From NCBI GenBank assembly GCA_017407225.1, contig JAFQWY010000159.1, positions 1 through 41,121 on the forward strand: a stretch of 41,121 nucleotides of DNA, in the 5' to 3' direction. Positions within the stretch are counted from its first letter, which is position 1. The number at the start of each line of letters is the position of its first letter. The translations under genes were made by a program, and so were the position numbers. A model generated the notes under the pieces. It worked only from the letters and a program-made list of their open reading frames with translations, made no database searches and was not told the DNA's origin. Of this stretch, positions 9,801 to 17,431 are shown piece by piece. Source of the stretch: Clostridia bacterium. Its GTDB lineage: Bacteria > Bacillota > Clostridia > Oscillospirales > CAG-272.

Positions 9801-11311
9801 GCGGCACAATCTGCGCCCAGGACGGCCACGATATCCCCTTTGAAACCTTCCTCGGATTCAAAGGCGACAAAACCCCCGATATTGACCTGAACTTCTCAGG
9901 TGACGTACAGGGCGACGCCCACAAGTTCACAGAAGTCCTGTTCGGCGCGGGCAAGGCGTTCAAGGCTGGAACCATCGGTACACTGGCCGATAAAACCGCG
10001 TTCGGTTTCGCGGCGCGTTATCTGGAAGGCAAGGGGATTTCCGTCAACCGTGCGGAAATGGACCGTCTGGTCAACGGCTGCGTGGGCATCAAGCGTACCA
10101 CCGGTCAGCATCCGGGCGGCATGATCGTCGTGCCTGCAGAGTACGAGATCTACGACTTCTGCCCCATCCAGCACCCGGCGGACGACCCAAACTCCGATAT
10201 TGTCAGCACCCACTTCGAGTTCAAGTATCTCCACGATACCATTCTCAAGCTGGACATTCTCGGACACGATATTCCGACCAAGTGCAAGCGTCTGGAGGAA
10301 TACTCCGGCTACAGCGTTCTGGACGGTCCCATGAGCGACCCGGCGGTGTACAAGAGCTTTACCTCCACGGAGCCCATCGGCGTCACACCGGAACAGATCG
10401 ACTCCAAAACCGCTACACTCGGTCTTCCCGAAATGGGTACCCAGTTCATCCGCGGGGTTCTCATGAGCGCACAGCCGAAAAACTTCACCGACCTTCTGCA
10501 GATCTCCGGTCTGACTCACGGTACGGGATGCTGGCTGGGCAATGCGGACGAGCTGATTTCCTCGGGAACCTGTACGATTTCCGACGTAATCGGGTGCCGT
10601 GACGACATCATGATGACCCTGATTCACAAATACGGCATGGACAAATCCCTGTCCTTCAAGATTATGGAATTTGTCCGGAAGAATAAAAAAGGCGTGATCA
10701 TCCCCCAGGATATGCAGGATGCCATGCACGCAAACGGTGTTCCCCAATGGTACATCGACTCCCTGCAGAAGATCCGGTACATGTTCCCGAAGGCACACGC
10801 AGCGGCATACGTTATCGACGCGATCCGCCTGATGTGGTACAAGATCTACTATCCCGTGGAATTCTACGCCGCATTCTTCACCGCCGCTCCCGCCGGATTT
10901 GACGGGGAAGTGGTCATGGGCGGCAAGGAACACGTCAAGAAGGTCATGGCGGATCTCAAGAAGCGGGGCCGCGACATTTCCGCAACAGAAGCAGATCTGG
11001 CCAACGCCCTGATGCTGGTGAATGAATACTTCCAGCGGGGCTACGACTTCCTGCCGGTTGATATTTACAAGTCCCATGCCACCAAGTATCTGCCCGAGAA
11101 GGGAAAAATCCGTCTGCCCTTTACCTCCCTGCCCGGACTTGGTGAAACGGTAGCCATCAACATCATGAATGCCATGCAGTCCGGTTCCGTGTACTCCATC
11201 GACGAGCTTCGCTCCGCTGCCAAGGTATCCAAGAGTATCATGGAGCTTCTGGAAAAGAACGGTGCTCTCAAAGGCATGTCAAAAACCAACCAGCTCTCCA
11301 TGTTCGGGTAA
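6875..11311 (+). CDS. polC: DNA polymerase III alpha subunit, PolC type
   Basis: Main replicative polymerase of low-GC Gram-positive bacteria, with its own proofreading exonuclease. The 1478-residue protein (B. subtilis PolC is 1437) has the expected order. An N-terminal region is followed by an OB-fold around 235-330 and a PHP domain from about 370 (HLHTNMS, His377 and His379; TDHGN at 409-413). This is interrupted by a DnaQ-like exonuclease at about 460-625 (FDIETTG, Asp465 and Glu467), after which the PHP domain resumes. Then come a CxxC...CxxC zinc-binding loop (Cys948, 951, 973, 976) and the polymerase palm with PDIDLNFSG (Asp1002, Asp1004). ATG 6875 follows GAGGAGG. The proS gene that often precedes polC is absent. 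No clear terminator follows. Confidence 0.97.
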   Translation: MAENKTRTLSDVFKKVVPELTAKGREIFENASDLTLRIDREHRIAEAGCHFTKLFRKSELYALENQIREVYELSQMRILPHYPEELFSLDYMSEILTEAARVGVVVSGFFDKYELEQDGETIVIRIPFTQGGITLLNLAETARIIEGIVYSEFGTTVHIDIEKSADAEQQYAEFMARQMERLNSESALISAEHERLAQEAERAAMASPQAPVEEEKPVLPRVQSLFDGSDYPETVSEGVIRCGKINFNISSPEVVFGELFEITGITPLRTVKSPGKNVIILCEVFDIQQKETRKGDKVMFTVAASDKEASIYIKMTVPVEAVPETETLFGKGKAYAIRGTIKRDTFDNDLFMAYTDILKIDTVGRKDKAEEKRVELHLHTNMSAMDAIIKADDIVKTAHKWGHKAVAITDHGNLQSFPVAMLTADGLNGEIKVIYGVEAYYVDDTSRAAYKGEDITFNDEFAVFDIETTGLSAATCKITEISAVIVQNGEIKGKFNSFVNPGVHIPENITELTGITDEMVADAPPVAEVLKDFFEFIGDRMLVAHNASFDTGFIRFAAEENGMPFENPYLDTVAMSRYMNPDLKNHKLDTLAKHYKLGDFNHHRASDDAEMLAAIFTCMSERLKEEGIDTISRMNFTMSEKADPLKLKSYHQIILVKNQVGMKNLYKLVSASNLKYYYRHPRIPRTLLEEHREGLILGSACEAGELFTAMMEGKPESDLIEMAQFYDYLEIQPICNNDFMIADGKVPDEEALRNFNRRIIEIGRKANRPVCATCDAHYKNPEDEIFRRVILSGLGFKDADRETKLYFRTTEEMLAEFAYLGEDVAREVVIENPNKIADMIEVCRPIPEGNYPPHIDGAEEELTNKCWELAKDLYGDPLPDVVTERLARELDSIIKNGFAIMYIIARKLVENSESKGYQVGSRGSVGSSFAATMAGITRVNPLPPHYRCPKCKWNEFFTHGEVGSGFDLPEKKCPNCGTICAQDGHDIPFETFLGFKGDKTPDIDLNFSGDVQGDAHKFTEVLFGAGKAFKAGTIGTLADKTAFGFAARYLEGKGISVNRAEMDRLVNGCVGIKRTTGQHPGGMIVVPAEYEIYDFCPIQHPADDPNSDIVSTHFEFKYLHDTILKLDILGHDIPTKCKRLEEYSGYSVLDGPMSDPAVYKSFTSTEPIGVTPEQIDSKTATLGLPEMGTQFIRGVLMSAQPKNFTDLLQISGLTHGTGCWLGNADELISSGTCTISDVIGCRDDIMMTLIHKYGMDKSLSFKIMEFVRKNKKGVIIPQDMQDAMHANGVPQWYIDSLQKIRYMFPKAHAAAYVIDAIRLMWYKIYYPVEFYAAFFTAAPAGFDGEVVMGGKEHVKKVMADLKKRGRDISATEADLANALMLVNEYFQRGYDFLPVDIYKSHATKYLPEKGKIRLPFTSLPGLGETVAINIMNAMQSGSVYSIDELRSAAKVSKSIMELLEKNGALKGMSKTNQLSMFG

Positions 11312-11456
11312 CGGGGGTCGTAGTACGACATCCAGGCACGGCGTTTTTGAAGCTTTGACTGAATGATCTCCCACGACCGTGGAGTAGCTGCGAAACCGGT
11401 TAACTCAAAAGCAGAGACATTATCAGTTTATATCCTAAAGAAAAGAAGTGATTTTT
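11312..11456 (+). other. Possible structured leader between polC and the DUF554 gene
   Basis: This 145-nt gap has no gene. It contains a 13-bp palindrome, GTCGTA-G-TACGAC (11317-11329); a hairpin formed by CTC(C)CAC and GTGGAG around 11368-11384; and a CTGC...GCAG pair around AACCGGTT (about 11388-11414). The 3' end is A-rich and holds the AAGAAGTG ribosome binding site. No convincing promoter or T-tracted terminator was found. It could be a structured 5' leader of the downstream gene, but I do not recognise a known riboswitch class. Confidence 0.35.
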
Positions 11457-12188
11457 ATGCCGGGAATCGGCACTGTCGTAAACACCCTCGCTGTCATCGC
11501 AGGAAGTCTCATCGGCATGCTTGCCAAAAAGGGACTGTCCGAAAAGATGCAGGAATCCGTCATGAAAACCCTCGGCATCGCTACCATGTTCATCGGCATC
11601 AGCTGTACCATGGCGGAAATGCTTGTAGTGAATGAAGACGGCTCTATCGGAACCCAGGGCATCATGCTCATGATCGTCTCCCTGGTAATCGGTACCATCG
11701 TCGGGGAGCTTCTGAAAATCGAAGACGGACTGGAATCCATCGGAGATAAGATGAAGCGTTTCAGAATCTTTCAGGGGGACTCCCGGTTCACCGAAGGATT
11801 TGTGACCGCCACTCTCGTGGTATGTGTGGGAGCCATGGCAATCGTCGGCTCTCTCCGTGACGGTCTGGAAGGGGATCCCACCCTTCTGTTCTCAAAATCC
11901 ATTCTGGACTTCATTTCCACCATGATTTTCGCCTCCACGCTGGGAATCGGCGTCATGTGCTCCGCAATTCCCATGGGGATCTATCAGGGCGGCATCACCC
12001 TTCTGGCGGGTGTCATCGGCAATTATCTCACTGACGACATCATCTCCGGTATGTCCCTTGTGGGATCGGTAATGATCTTCGGCGTGGGTATCAATCTGTT
12101 CTTCGGCAAGAAGGTCAAGGTGGGCAATATGCTGCCGGGACTTCTGATTCCGGTAGTCTACGGGATTTTCACAATGCTGAGTGCATAA
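11457..12188 (+). CDS. DUF554 family membrane protein
   Basis: A 243-residue hydrophobic protein with about seven predicted membrane segments. The opening PGIGTVVNTLAVIAGSLIGM and the glycine-rich helices (GIGVMCSAIPMGIYQGG, GNYLTDDIISGMSLVGSVMI) match the DUF554 family (YdfK/YqgA-like), whose function is not established; a transport role is often guessed. ATG 11457 is preferred because AAGAAGTG lies 6 nt upstream; a GTG at 11448 would overlap that site. It is separated from polC by 145 nt and from spoIVA by a strong hairpin that could end its transcript. Confidence 0.8.
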   Translation: MPGIGTVVNTLAVIAGSLIGMLAKKGLSEKMQESVMKTLGIATMFIGISCTMAEMLVVNEDGSIGTQGIMLMIVSLVIGTIVGELLKIEDGLESIGDKMKRFRIFQGDSRFTEGFVTATLVVCVGAMAIVGSLRDGLEGDPTLLFSKSILDFISTMIFASTLGIGVMCSAIPMGIYQGGITLLAGVIGNYLTDDIISGMSLVGSVMIFGVGINLFFGKKVKVGNMLPGLLIPVVYGIFTMLSA

Positions 12189-12203
12189 GGCATAAACAAA
12201 TAC

Positions 12204-12258
12204 ACCTCCGCATAGGATTGAACGGTAACAGAGTTCATCAATGCGGAGGTTTTGTTTT
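12204..12258 (+). terminator. Hairpin between DUF554 gene and spoIVA; also covers the spoIVA RBS
   Basis: ACCTCCGCAT (12204-12213) pairs perfectly with ATGCGGAGGT (12241-12250). Within the 27-nt loop, GAT(T)GAAC (12216-12223) can pair with GTTCATC (12233-12239). A TTTTGTTTT tract follows (12250-12258). It reads as an intrinsic terminator for the upstream gene. But its right arm contains GCGGAGG, the only good ribosome binding site for spoIVA, and the T tract runs into the TTG start at 12257. Whether it acts as terminator, translational lock, or both is undecided. Confidence 0.7.
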
Positions 12259-13771
12259 GACTGATACATCCATTTACCGCGATATCGCGGAGAGAACCGG
12301 CGGTGACGTTTACATCGGCGTGGTAGGCCCCGTCAGAACCGGCAAGAGCACGTTCATCAAGAAATTCATGGAAAACGCCGTGATTCCGGGAATCGAGGGA
12401 GAATTCGAGCGGGAGAGGGCACGCGATGAGCTTCCTCAGAGTGCGGGCGGCAGAACGGTCATGACCACGGAGCCGAAATTCATCCCCGATGAAGGCATAT
12501 CCGTAAGAACCAAGGACGGTACTTCCATGCGGGTCAAGCTGGTGGACTGCGTGGGATACATGATTCCGGAGGCACTTGGCGGAACGGAAGATGGGAACGC
12601 ACGCATGGTGCACACACCGTGGCATGAAAATCCCGTCCCCTTTGAAGAGGCGGCGGAATACGGCACCCGGAAAGTCATCACCGATCATTCCTCCATCGGG
12701 ATGCTGGTCACGACGGACGGAACCATCGGCGAGTTTTCCAGGGACAACTATACCGGTGTGGAGGAGCGTGTGGCTGCGGAACTGACGGAGCTTGGCAAAC
12801 CCTTTGCGGTGATTCTCAATTCCGCTCAGCCCGACCGCGAAGAATCGGTGAATCTCGCCATGAAGCTGGAGGAGAAGTACAACGCTCCCGTGGCGCTGGT
12901 CAACTGCATGGAGCTGAACGCCGACGACATCTGGCAGATTCTCGGGATGCTGCTTGAGGAATTCCCGGCAAAGCAGGTGGATATCGAGCTGCCGTCCTGG
13001 ATGGCGGTTCTGCCGGAGGATCACCGTCTGAAAAACGCTGTCCGTGAAGCTGCCGCTGCCGCATCCTGCGAGATCAGAAGGCTCCGGGATGTCCGGGAAG
13101 GCTTTGCAGCTGCTCTCAGCGAAGGCATGAACAGGGCGGCTGCATCCATCGGAACCTACAGTGAACCGGCAGAAGTGAAAATCGTGAAAGCCGATGCCGG
13201 CAGCGGTTGTGCTTTCATGACCGTACGGCTTCCCGAGGGGCTGTACTACGATGTCATTTCCGAGATGACCGGAATTCCCATGAAGGATGAAACGGAGCTG
13301 ATGGGCGTACTGACCGGTCTGTCGGAAGCCAAACGGGAGTTTGACAAATACCGGGAAGCCATCCGCGACGTAAACGAAAAGGGGTACGGTATTGTCATGC
13401 CAACGGTGGAAAACCTGACTCTGGAGGAGCCGAAGATTGTCCGTCAGTCCGGCAGCTACGGCGTGAAGCTGAAAGCCTCGGCAGAATCCATCCACATGGT
13501 AAAAACCAATATTGAGACGGAAATCAACCCCATCGTGGGGACGGAACAGCAGTCGGAGGAAATGGTGGGATACCTGATGAAGGAATTCGAGGACGATCCC
13601 AGATCCCTGTGGGAATCCAATCTGTTCGGACGATCCCTGTACGATCTGATGACCGACGGTCTGCACGCAAAGCTGGAGCATATGCCCGAGGATGCCCGGC
13701 AGAAATTCGGCGAAACCCTGTCGAAAATCATCAACGAGGGAAGTCAGGGTCTGATCTGCATCATCTTATAA
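12257..13771 (+). CDS. spoIVA: Stage IV sporulation protein A (coat morphogenetic ATPase)
   Basis: SpoIVA is an ATP-hydrolysing cytoskeletal protein that polymerises on the forespore surface and forms the base layer for the spore coat. The start DIAERTGGDVYIGVVG, the Walker A GPVRTGKST (Lys30), DELPQSAGGRTVMTTEPKF, LVDCVGYMIPEA, and the C-terminal GLICIIL are diagnostic. I place the start at TTG 12257, 7 nt behind GCGGAGG, giving 504 residues; this puts the P-loop lysine at residue 30, exactly as in B. subtilis SpoIVA. A TTG further upstream (12218) lies in a hairpin loop without a ribosome binding site. Expression is expected to depend on sigma-E in the mother cell, but I could not identify a convincing sigma-E promoter. 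It marks the organism as a spore former or a descendant of one. Confidence 0.96.
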   Translation: MTDTSIYRDIAERTGGDVYIGVVGPVRTGKSTFIKKFMENAVIPGIEGEFERERARDELPQSAGGRTVMTTEPKFIPDEGISVRTKDGTSMRVKLVDCVGYMIPEALGGTEDGNARMVHTPWHENPVPFEEAAEYGTRKVITDHSSIGMLVTTDGTIGEFSRDNYTGVEERVAAELTELGKPFAVILNSAQPDREESVNLAMKLEEKYNAPVALVNCMELNADDIWQILGMLLEEFPAKQVDIELPSWMAVLPEDHRLKNAVREAAAAASCEIRRLRDVREGFAAALSEGMNRAAASIGTYSEPAEVKIVKADAGSGCAFMTVRLPEGLYYDVISEMTGIPMKDETELMGVLTGLSEAKREFDKYREAIRDVNEKGYGIVMPTVENLTLEEPKIVRQSGSYGVKLKASAESIHMVKTNIETEINPIVGTEQQSEEMVGYLMKEFEDDPRSLWESNLFGRSLYDLMTDGLHAKLEHMPEDARQKFGETLSKIINEGSQGLICIIL

Positions 13772-13775
13772 CAGA

Positions 13776-13820
13776 AAATCCCGGATCGAGGTTTTTCGGC
13801 CTTTATCCGGGATTTCATCT
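13776..13820. terminator. Bidirectional terminator between spoIVA and the GDPD gene
   Basis: A perfect 11-bp stem, AAATCCCGGAT (13776-13786) with ATCCGGGATTT (13805-13815), around an 18-nt loop. It sits 5 nt after the spoIVA stop and 11 nt beyond the end of the convergent minus-strand gene; T-rich sequence lies on both sides in the respective directions. Confidence 0.85.
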
Positions 13821-13826
13821 ATTTGT

Positions 13827-14549
13827 TTATTCTTTTACGATCTTCATCAGCGGTCTCGGATCGTTTGCGGTGATGAGGGAAGCGCCCTGCTCGATGCAAA
13901 GCTTCACATCCGCCTCATTGTCCGCGCAGTACATATGCATGGGCATACCTTTGTCACGGTAGAACGCGCACAGCTCGGACTTGACGAACATCATGGACAG
14001 CCCGATTTCATCGGACCATTCGTAGCCGCAGAATTCACCCATCTGAATGTCCGGGTAACCCATGGTGCGGGCGTTGTACTTTTCCTTCAGATAGCGGATG
14101 ATCCGTCCGTTGAAGGCATAGAACCAGCAGGCTTCGAACACGCCGTATTCCTTCAGCGCCGCCACGGTGATATCCACACATTCCTCGGTGTATTCCTTGA
14201 TTTCCACGCCAAGCTTCATGGAGGGTTTTTTGTGAATCATCAGATCCAGCACTTCATAAAGAGTGGGAACTTTCACCTGACCCTCATACTTGTCGCCGAA
14301 CTTCAGCGGGGAGGAGGGGCAGAGCTTCCGGATTTCCGCAAAGGTCTTATCTCTCAGGTGGCCGGGAACGCCGCAGGTACGCTTGGTGTCGCCATCGTGC
14401 ATGATGACGGGAATTTTGTCCTTGGACAGCCATACATCAAATTCAAAGGCATCTACGCCCAGCTCAATAGCTTTTTCAAAGGACAGCAGGGTGTTTTCCG
14501 GATATTCCGCGCAGAATCCCCGGTGTCCTTCCACAACGATGTTGTACAT
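13827..14549 (-). CDS. Glycerophosphodiester phosphodiesterase family protein
   Basis: The GDPD family hydrolyses glycerophosphodiesters (deacylated phospholipids) to glycerol 3-phosphate and an alcohol. This 240-residue protein has no signal peptide, so it is probably cytoplasmic. Catalytic motifs are intact: GHRGFCAEYPENT (His9, Arg10), metal ligands in FEFDVW (Glu36, Asp38), and MHDGD (His51). The C-terminal repeat of the TIM barrel (ITANDPRPLMKIV) is also typical. ATG at 14549 follows AAGGAGA; a longer frame upstream overlaps the preceding gene and lacks a ribosome binding site. It follows the SGNH hydrolase by 10 nt, so both probably form one unit; deacylation and then headgroup release is an attractive but unproven pairing. 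Confidence 0.88.
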   Translation of the reverse strand: MYNIVVEGHRGFCAEYPENTLLSFEKAIELGVDAFEFDVWLSKDKIPVIMHDGDTKRTCGVPGHLRDKTFAEIRKLCPSSPLKFGDKYEGQVKVPTLYEVLDLMIHKKPSMKLGVEIKEYTEECVDITVAALKEYGVFEACWFYAFNGRIIRYLKEKYNARTMGYPDIQMGEFCGYEWSDEIGLSMMFVKSELCAFYRDKGMPMHMYCADNEADVKLCIEQGASLITANDPRPLMKIVKE

Positions 14550-14559
14550 GGGATTCTCC

Positions 14560-15180
14560 TTACTTGATGGAAGCGAACAGCTTGTCAACGGCATCTGCGT
14601 AGTAACCTGCAATCAGCTGCTGACCAGCAACGGTGGGATGTACGCCGTCAGCCGCCCACATGGTGGGAGCAACGCCGCCCAGACAGTGGGATGCGAACAG
14701 TCCGTCCAGCGGAATGAAAGCGTCTGCGAATTCACGGGCCAGCTTGCGGGTCACCTGAATCTTGGGATCCAGGTCAACACGGAAGAATTCCTTGTCGGGA
14801 GTGGGCAGGAGGAACTGTTCCAGCATGATGATCTTTGCATTCGTCTTTTCCTTGATTTCGGTCAGACAATAGCGGTAGCATTCTTCGAAATATTCGTGAG
14901 GCATCCAGTTCTTGTCGCCGGAGCGGTGCCAGGTATCGTTGACGCCGATCAGGATGGAAACCACATCGGGCTGATAGTTGATGCAGTCAGCGGTCCAGCG
15001 GTCGCGGAGATTTTCCGCACGGTTGCCGCCGATACCAAGATCGAAGAATTCGAACTCGGTCGCGGGATGGCGTGCCTTGATCAGCTCAGCGGCAAATTTC
15101 GCGTAGCCCGCAAGATTGTGGGGATCACTTCTGTCGCGGCCGGCGTCGGTGATGCTGTCGCCCTGGAATAAAATTTTCAT
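14560..15180 (-). CDS. SGNH/GDSL family hydrolase (esterase/lipase-like)
   Basis: SGNH hydrolases cleave esters such as acyl or acetyl groups on lipids or sugars. The four blocks are visible in this 206-residue protein: block I ILFQGDSITDAGR (Ser9), block II GIGGNRAENL, block III GVNDTWH, and block V DGVHPTVAG (Asp178, His181). There is no signal peptide, so a cytoplasmic location is likely. ATG at 15180 follows GGAGG at good spacing, and a strong promoter (15224-15252) lies upstream. The first gene of a two-gene minus-strand operon with the GDPD protein. The natural substrate cannot be told from sequence; acetylxylan-type esterases share the same organisation. Confidence 0.88.
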   Translation of the reverse strand: MKILFQGDSITDAGRDRSDPHNLAGYAKFAAELIKARHPATEFEFFDLGIGGNRAENLRDRWTADCINYQPDVVSILIGVNDTWHRSGDKNWMPHEYFEECYRYCLTEIKEKTNAKIIMLEQFLLPTPDKEFFRVDLDPKIQVTRKLAREFADAFIPLDGLFASHCLGGVAPTMWAADGVHPTVAGQQLIAGYYADAVDKLFASIK

Positions 15181-15223
15181 AACAAATCCTCCGTACATGA
15201 GTGAAATTTTGTTTGTTGTCCAC

Positions 15224-15252
15224 ATTATAACACAGATGCACCGTGATTTCAA
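15224..15252 (-). promoter_or_regulatory. Promoter of the SGNH hydrolase-GDPD operon
   Basis: On the minus strand, -35 TTGAAA (15252-15247), a 17-nt spacer and a perfect -10 TATAAT (15229-15224). The start codon follows about 45 nt downstream. Confidence 0.85.
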
Positions 15253-15334
15253 TGGAACGGAACGATTTTTTCAATGAGATTTCGGGTGATTTCCGCCGGT
15301 TCCGGACATACTGAGAACAGAAAGGCGGAGGCGT

Positions 15335-16822
15335 ATGGAACAGAACAAAAACAAATGGAGAAAACTGCTGACCTGCAGAATGACGGCGGCTGCCATTCTT
15401 ATCGGTCTGCAGATGGCACTGATTCTGACAGCGGCTGTCAAATTTGCGAAACTCTATCCCCTGTACCGGATTCTGTCGGCAGCAGTGGGAATCGGATTTA
15501 CGCTTCACCTGATCCGAAGCGGCAGAAGTACGGCATACAAGCTGGTGTGGATCGTGCTGATTCTGCTTTTTCCCGTCTTCGGTGCGGCGGTGTATCTGAT
15601 CTTCTGCGGAAACCGCCTGTCGTCCGATTCCCGTGAACGGATGATGCGGATTCAGGCCGAATACCGGATGCCCGTTCCCGAAGACTGTACGGAAAACGAC
15701 CGGGGTACAAGGTTTCTTCAGTCAGCCGGATATCCCGTATATACCGGTACGGAAACCGTGTACTATCCCTCGGGGGTTGAGTTTTACCGATCTCTTCTCA
15801 CTGAACTGGAAAAGGCGGAAAAAACGATCTGGATGGAATATTTCATTGTTTCAGAGGGGACAATGTGGGACGGCATTCACCGGATTCTGCGGAAGAAAGC
15901 GGCAGATTTGGTGGATGTGCGCCTGATCTGCGATGATCTCGGATGCATCGGCAGACTGCCCCGTAATTTTGCCGCAAAGCTGGCGGAAGAGGGAATCCGG
16001 TGCGTGTTCTTTCACCGGTTCATTCCCGTCATCTCCGCAATCCAGAACAACCGGGATCACCGTAAAATCTGCGTCATCGACGGACATACCGCATTCACCG
16101 GCGGAATCAACATCGGCGACGAATATATCGGCCATGATGCGCCGTTCGGTGCATGGAAGGATTGCGCCGTGATGCTGAAAGGGGAAGCGGTGCTGAGTCT
16201 TGCCGGTGTGTTTCTGACTATGTGGGACTACATTACCGGGGAGAATTCACATCTGTGCGGTTCCGTTGAAGGAGTAAAATGCAGAGGATCCGTTCAGCCC
16301 TACGCATCCTGTCCGACGGATGGGAAGGATACCGCTCTGAATGTATACCTGGATCTGATCGACGGTGCGGAAAAGTACCTGTGGATTATGACGCCCTACC
16401 TGATCCCGGACGAAGCCACAGTCCAGAGCCTGATCCGTGCAGCACGGAGCGGTGTGGATGTGCGGATCATCACCCCGGGGATTCCCGACAAGAAGGCGGT
16501 GTACGAAGCCACCCGTGCAAACTATTCCCGGCTTCTTGAGAGCGGAGTGCGGATCTGGGAATACACCCCCGGATTCCTTCACTCGAAGATTGTTCTTGCG
16601 GACGAAAAAACTGCGGTCATCGGCAGCGTGAATCTGGATTACCGCAGTTTCTATCTTCATTTTGAGTGCGGCGTGCGGATGACGGACACTGCTGCCATTC
16701 CAGAAATCCGCCGTGACTTTATCCGGACTTTTCCGGTCAGCCGTGAGATTACGGCCATGAAAACCGGAGTCTTCCGGAGTCTGTTCCGGGCTGTGCTGGA
16801 GCTGCTGTCCCCGATTCTTTAA
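15335..16822 (+). CDS. cls: Cardiolipin synthase (PLD superfamily)
   Basis: Membrane-bound enzyme that joins phosphatidylglycerol molecules into cardiolipin. The 495-residue protein has two N-terminal membrane helices in roughly the first 85 residues, followed by two phospholipase D domains. The HKD motifs are intact: HRKICVID (His242, Lys244, Asp249) with GGINIGDEY, and HSKIVLAD (His416, Lys418, Asp423) with GSVNLDYRS. Start ATG 15335 follows GGCGGAGG. It is transcribed away from the SGNH operon, and its stop codon overlaps that of the convergent trmL gene. No clear promoter could be assigned in the 82-nt upstream segment left over by the SGNH promoter. Confidence 0.92.
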   Translation: MEQNKNKWRKLLTCRMTAAAILIGLQMALILTAAVKFAKLYPLYRILSAAVGIGFTLHLIRSGRSTAYKLVWIVLILLFPVFGAAVYLIFCGNRLSSDSRERMMRIQAEYRMPVPEDCTENDRGTRFLQSAGYPVYTGTETVYYPSGVEFYRSLLTELEKAEKTIWMEYFIVSEGTMWDGIHRILRKKAADLVDVRLICDDLGCIGRLPRNFAAKLAEEGIRCVFFHRFIPVISAIQNNRDHRKICVIDGHTAFTGGINIGDEYIGHDAPFGAWKDCAVMLKGEAVLSLAGVFLTMWDYITGENSHLCGSVEGVKCRGSVQPYASCPTDGKDTALNVYLDLIDGAEKYLWIMTPYLIPDEATVQSLIRAARSGVDVRIITPGIPDKKAVYEATRANYSRLLESGVRIWEYTPGFLHSKIVLADEKTAVIGSVNLDYRSFYLHFECGVRMTDTAAIPEIRRDFIRTFPVSREITAMKTGVFRSLFRAVLELLSPIL

Positions 16823-17313
16823 TCGGCTGTCAGGTATTCACTTTCGTTCTGCTGTCCCCGGAATCCTGACTGACGGAGAACCTCATAAACCCCGATGGCG
16901 GCGGAGTTGGAAAGATTCAGACTTCTCAGGTTTTCCCGCATGGGAATCCGCACACAGCGATCCAGATTTGCCCGGAGAAAATCCTCGGGAAGTCCGGCGG
17001 TCTCCTTGCCGAAGAACAGGAACACGGGTGTCCCGTAGGTCACTTCCGTGTAGCACCGGGGGGCCTTTGTGGTGAAGCAGTAGAAACTGCATCCGGGATT
17101 CTTTTCGAAGAAATCATCCAGGTTTTCGTAATAGGTGATGTCCAGCAGATGCCAGTAGTCCAGTCCCGCACGCTTCAGTTTTCTGTCGTCGATGGTGAAG
17201 CCCATCGGTTTGATGATGTGCAGAGCGGCTCCGGTTGCGGCGCAGGTTCTGGCGATGTTTCCTGTGTTCTGGGGAATCTCCGGCTCGTGCAGTACGATAT
17301 TGATCTCTTTCAT
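16819..17313 (-). CDS. trmL: tRNA (cytidine/uridine-2'-O-)-methyltransferase TrmL
   Basis: SPOUT-family enzyme that 2'-O-methylates the wobble nucleotide 34 of certain leucine tRNAs using SAM. The 164-residue protein has the family start INIVLHEPEIPQNTGNIART, the SAM-binding knot blocks FLFFGKETAGLPE and LRSLNLSNSAAIGVYEVLRQ, and usual length. ATG at 17313 is preceded by AGGAAAGGA. A strong promoter at 17343-17371 serves it, back to back with the secA control region. Its stop (TTA on the plus strand, 16819-16821) overlaps the cls stop by 2 nt, and no terminator fits between the two convergent genes. Confidence 0.92.
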   Translation of the reverse strand: MKEINIVLHEPEIPQNTGNIARTCAATGAALHIIKPMGFTIDDRKLKRAGLDYWHLLDITYYENLDDFFEKNPGCSFYCFTTKAPRCYTEVTYGTPVFLFFGKETAGLPEDFLRANLDRCVRIPMRENLRSLNLSNSAAIGVYEVLRQSGFRGQQNESEYLTAD

Positions 17314-17342
17314 GGTACAGTCCTTTCCTGATTCATGGTTCT

Positions 17343-17371
17343 ATTATACGTCATCCGGCGTATTTTTGCAA
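17343..17371 (-). promoter_or_regulatory. Promoter of trmL
   Basis: On the minus strand, -35 TTGCAA (17371-17366), 17-nt spacer, -10 TATAAT (17348-17343), about 30 nt ahead of the trmL start. Confidence 0.8.
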
Positions 17372-17431
17372 GCGGAGAGGGAAGAACGGGAAAATTTATC
17401 CCGAAAACTTTTCATCTTATCAATAAATTTA

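Noticed and set aside
11312-11456. yybP-ykoY (manganese) riboswitch, because of GTGGAGTAGC resembling GGGGAGUAGC
   Set aside because: The paired second conserved strand and the 3' GCAAGACCUU-type element are not present, and the match is too short.
11363-11635. A 90-codon frame across the polC-DUF554 gap
   Set aside because: It overlaps the DUF554 gene in another frame, with low-complexity basic composition and no ribosome binding site.
12218-12256. TTG 12218 as spoIVA start
   Set aside because: It lies in the hairpin loop without a ribosome binding site, and adds 13 residues absent from SpoIVA homologues.
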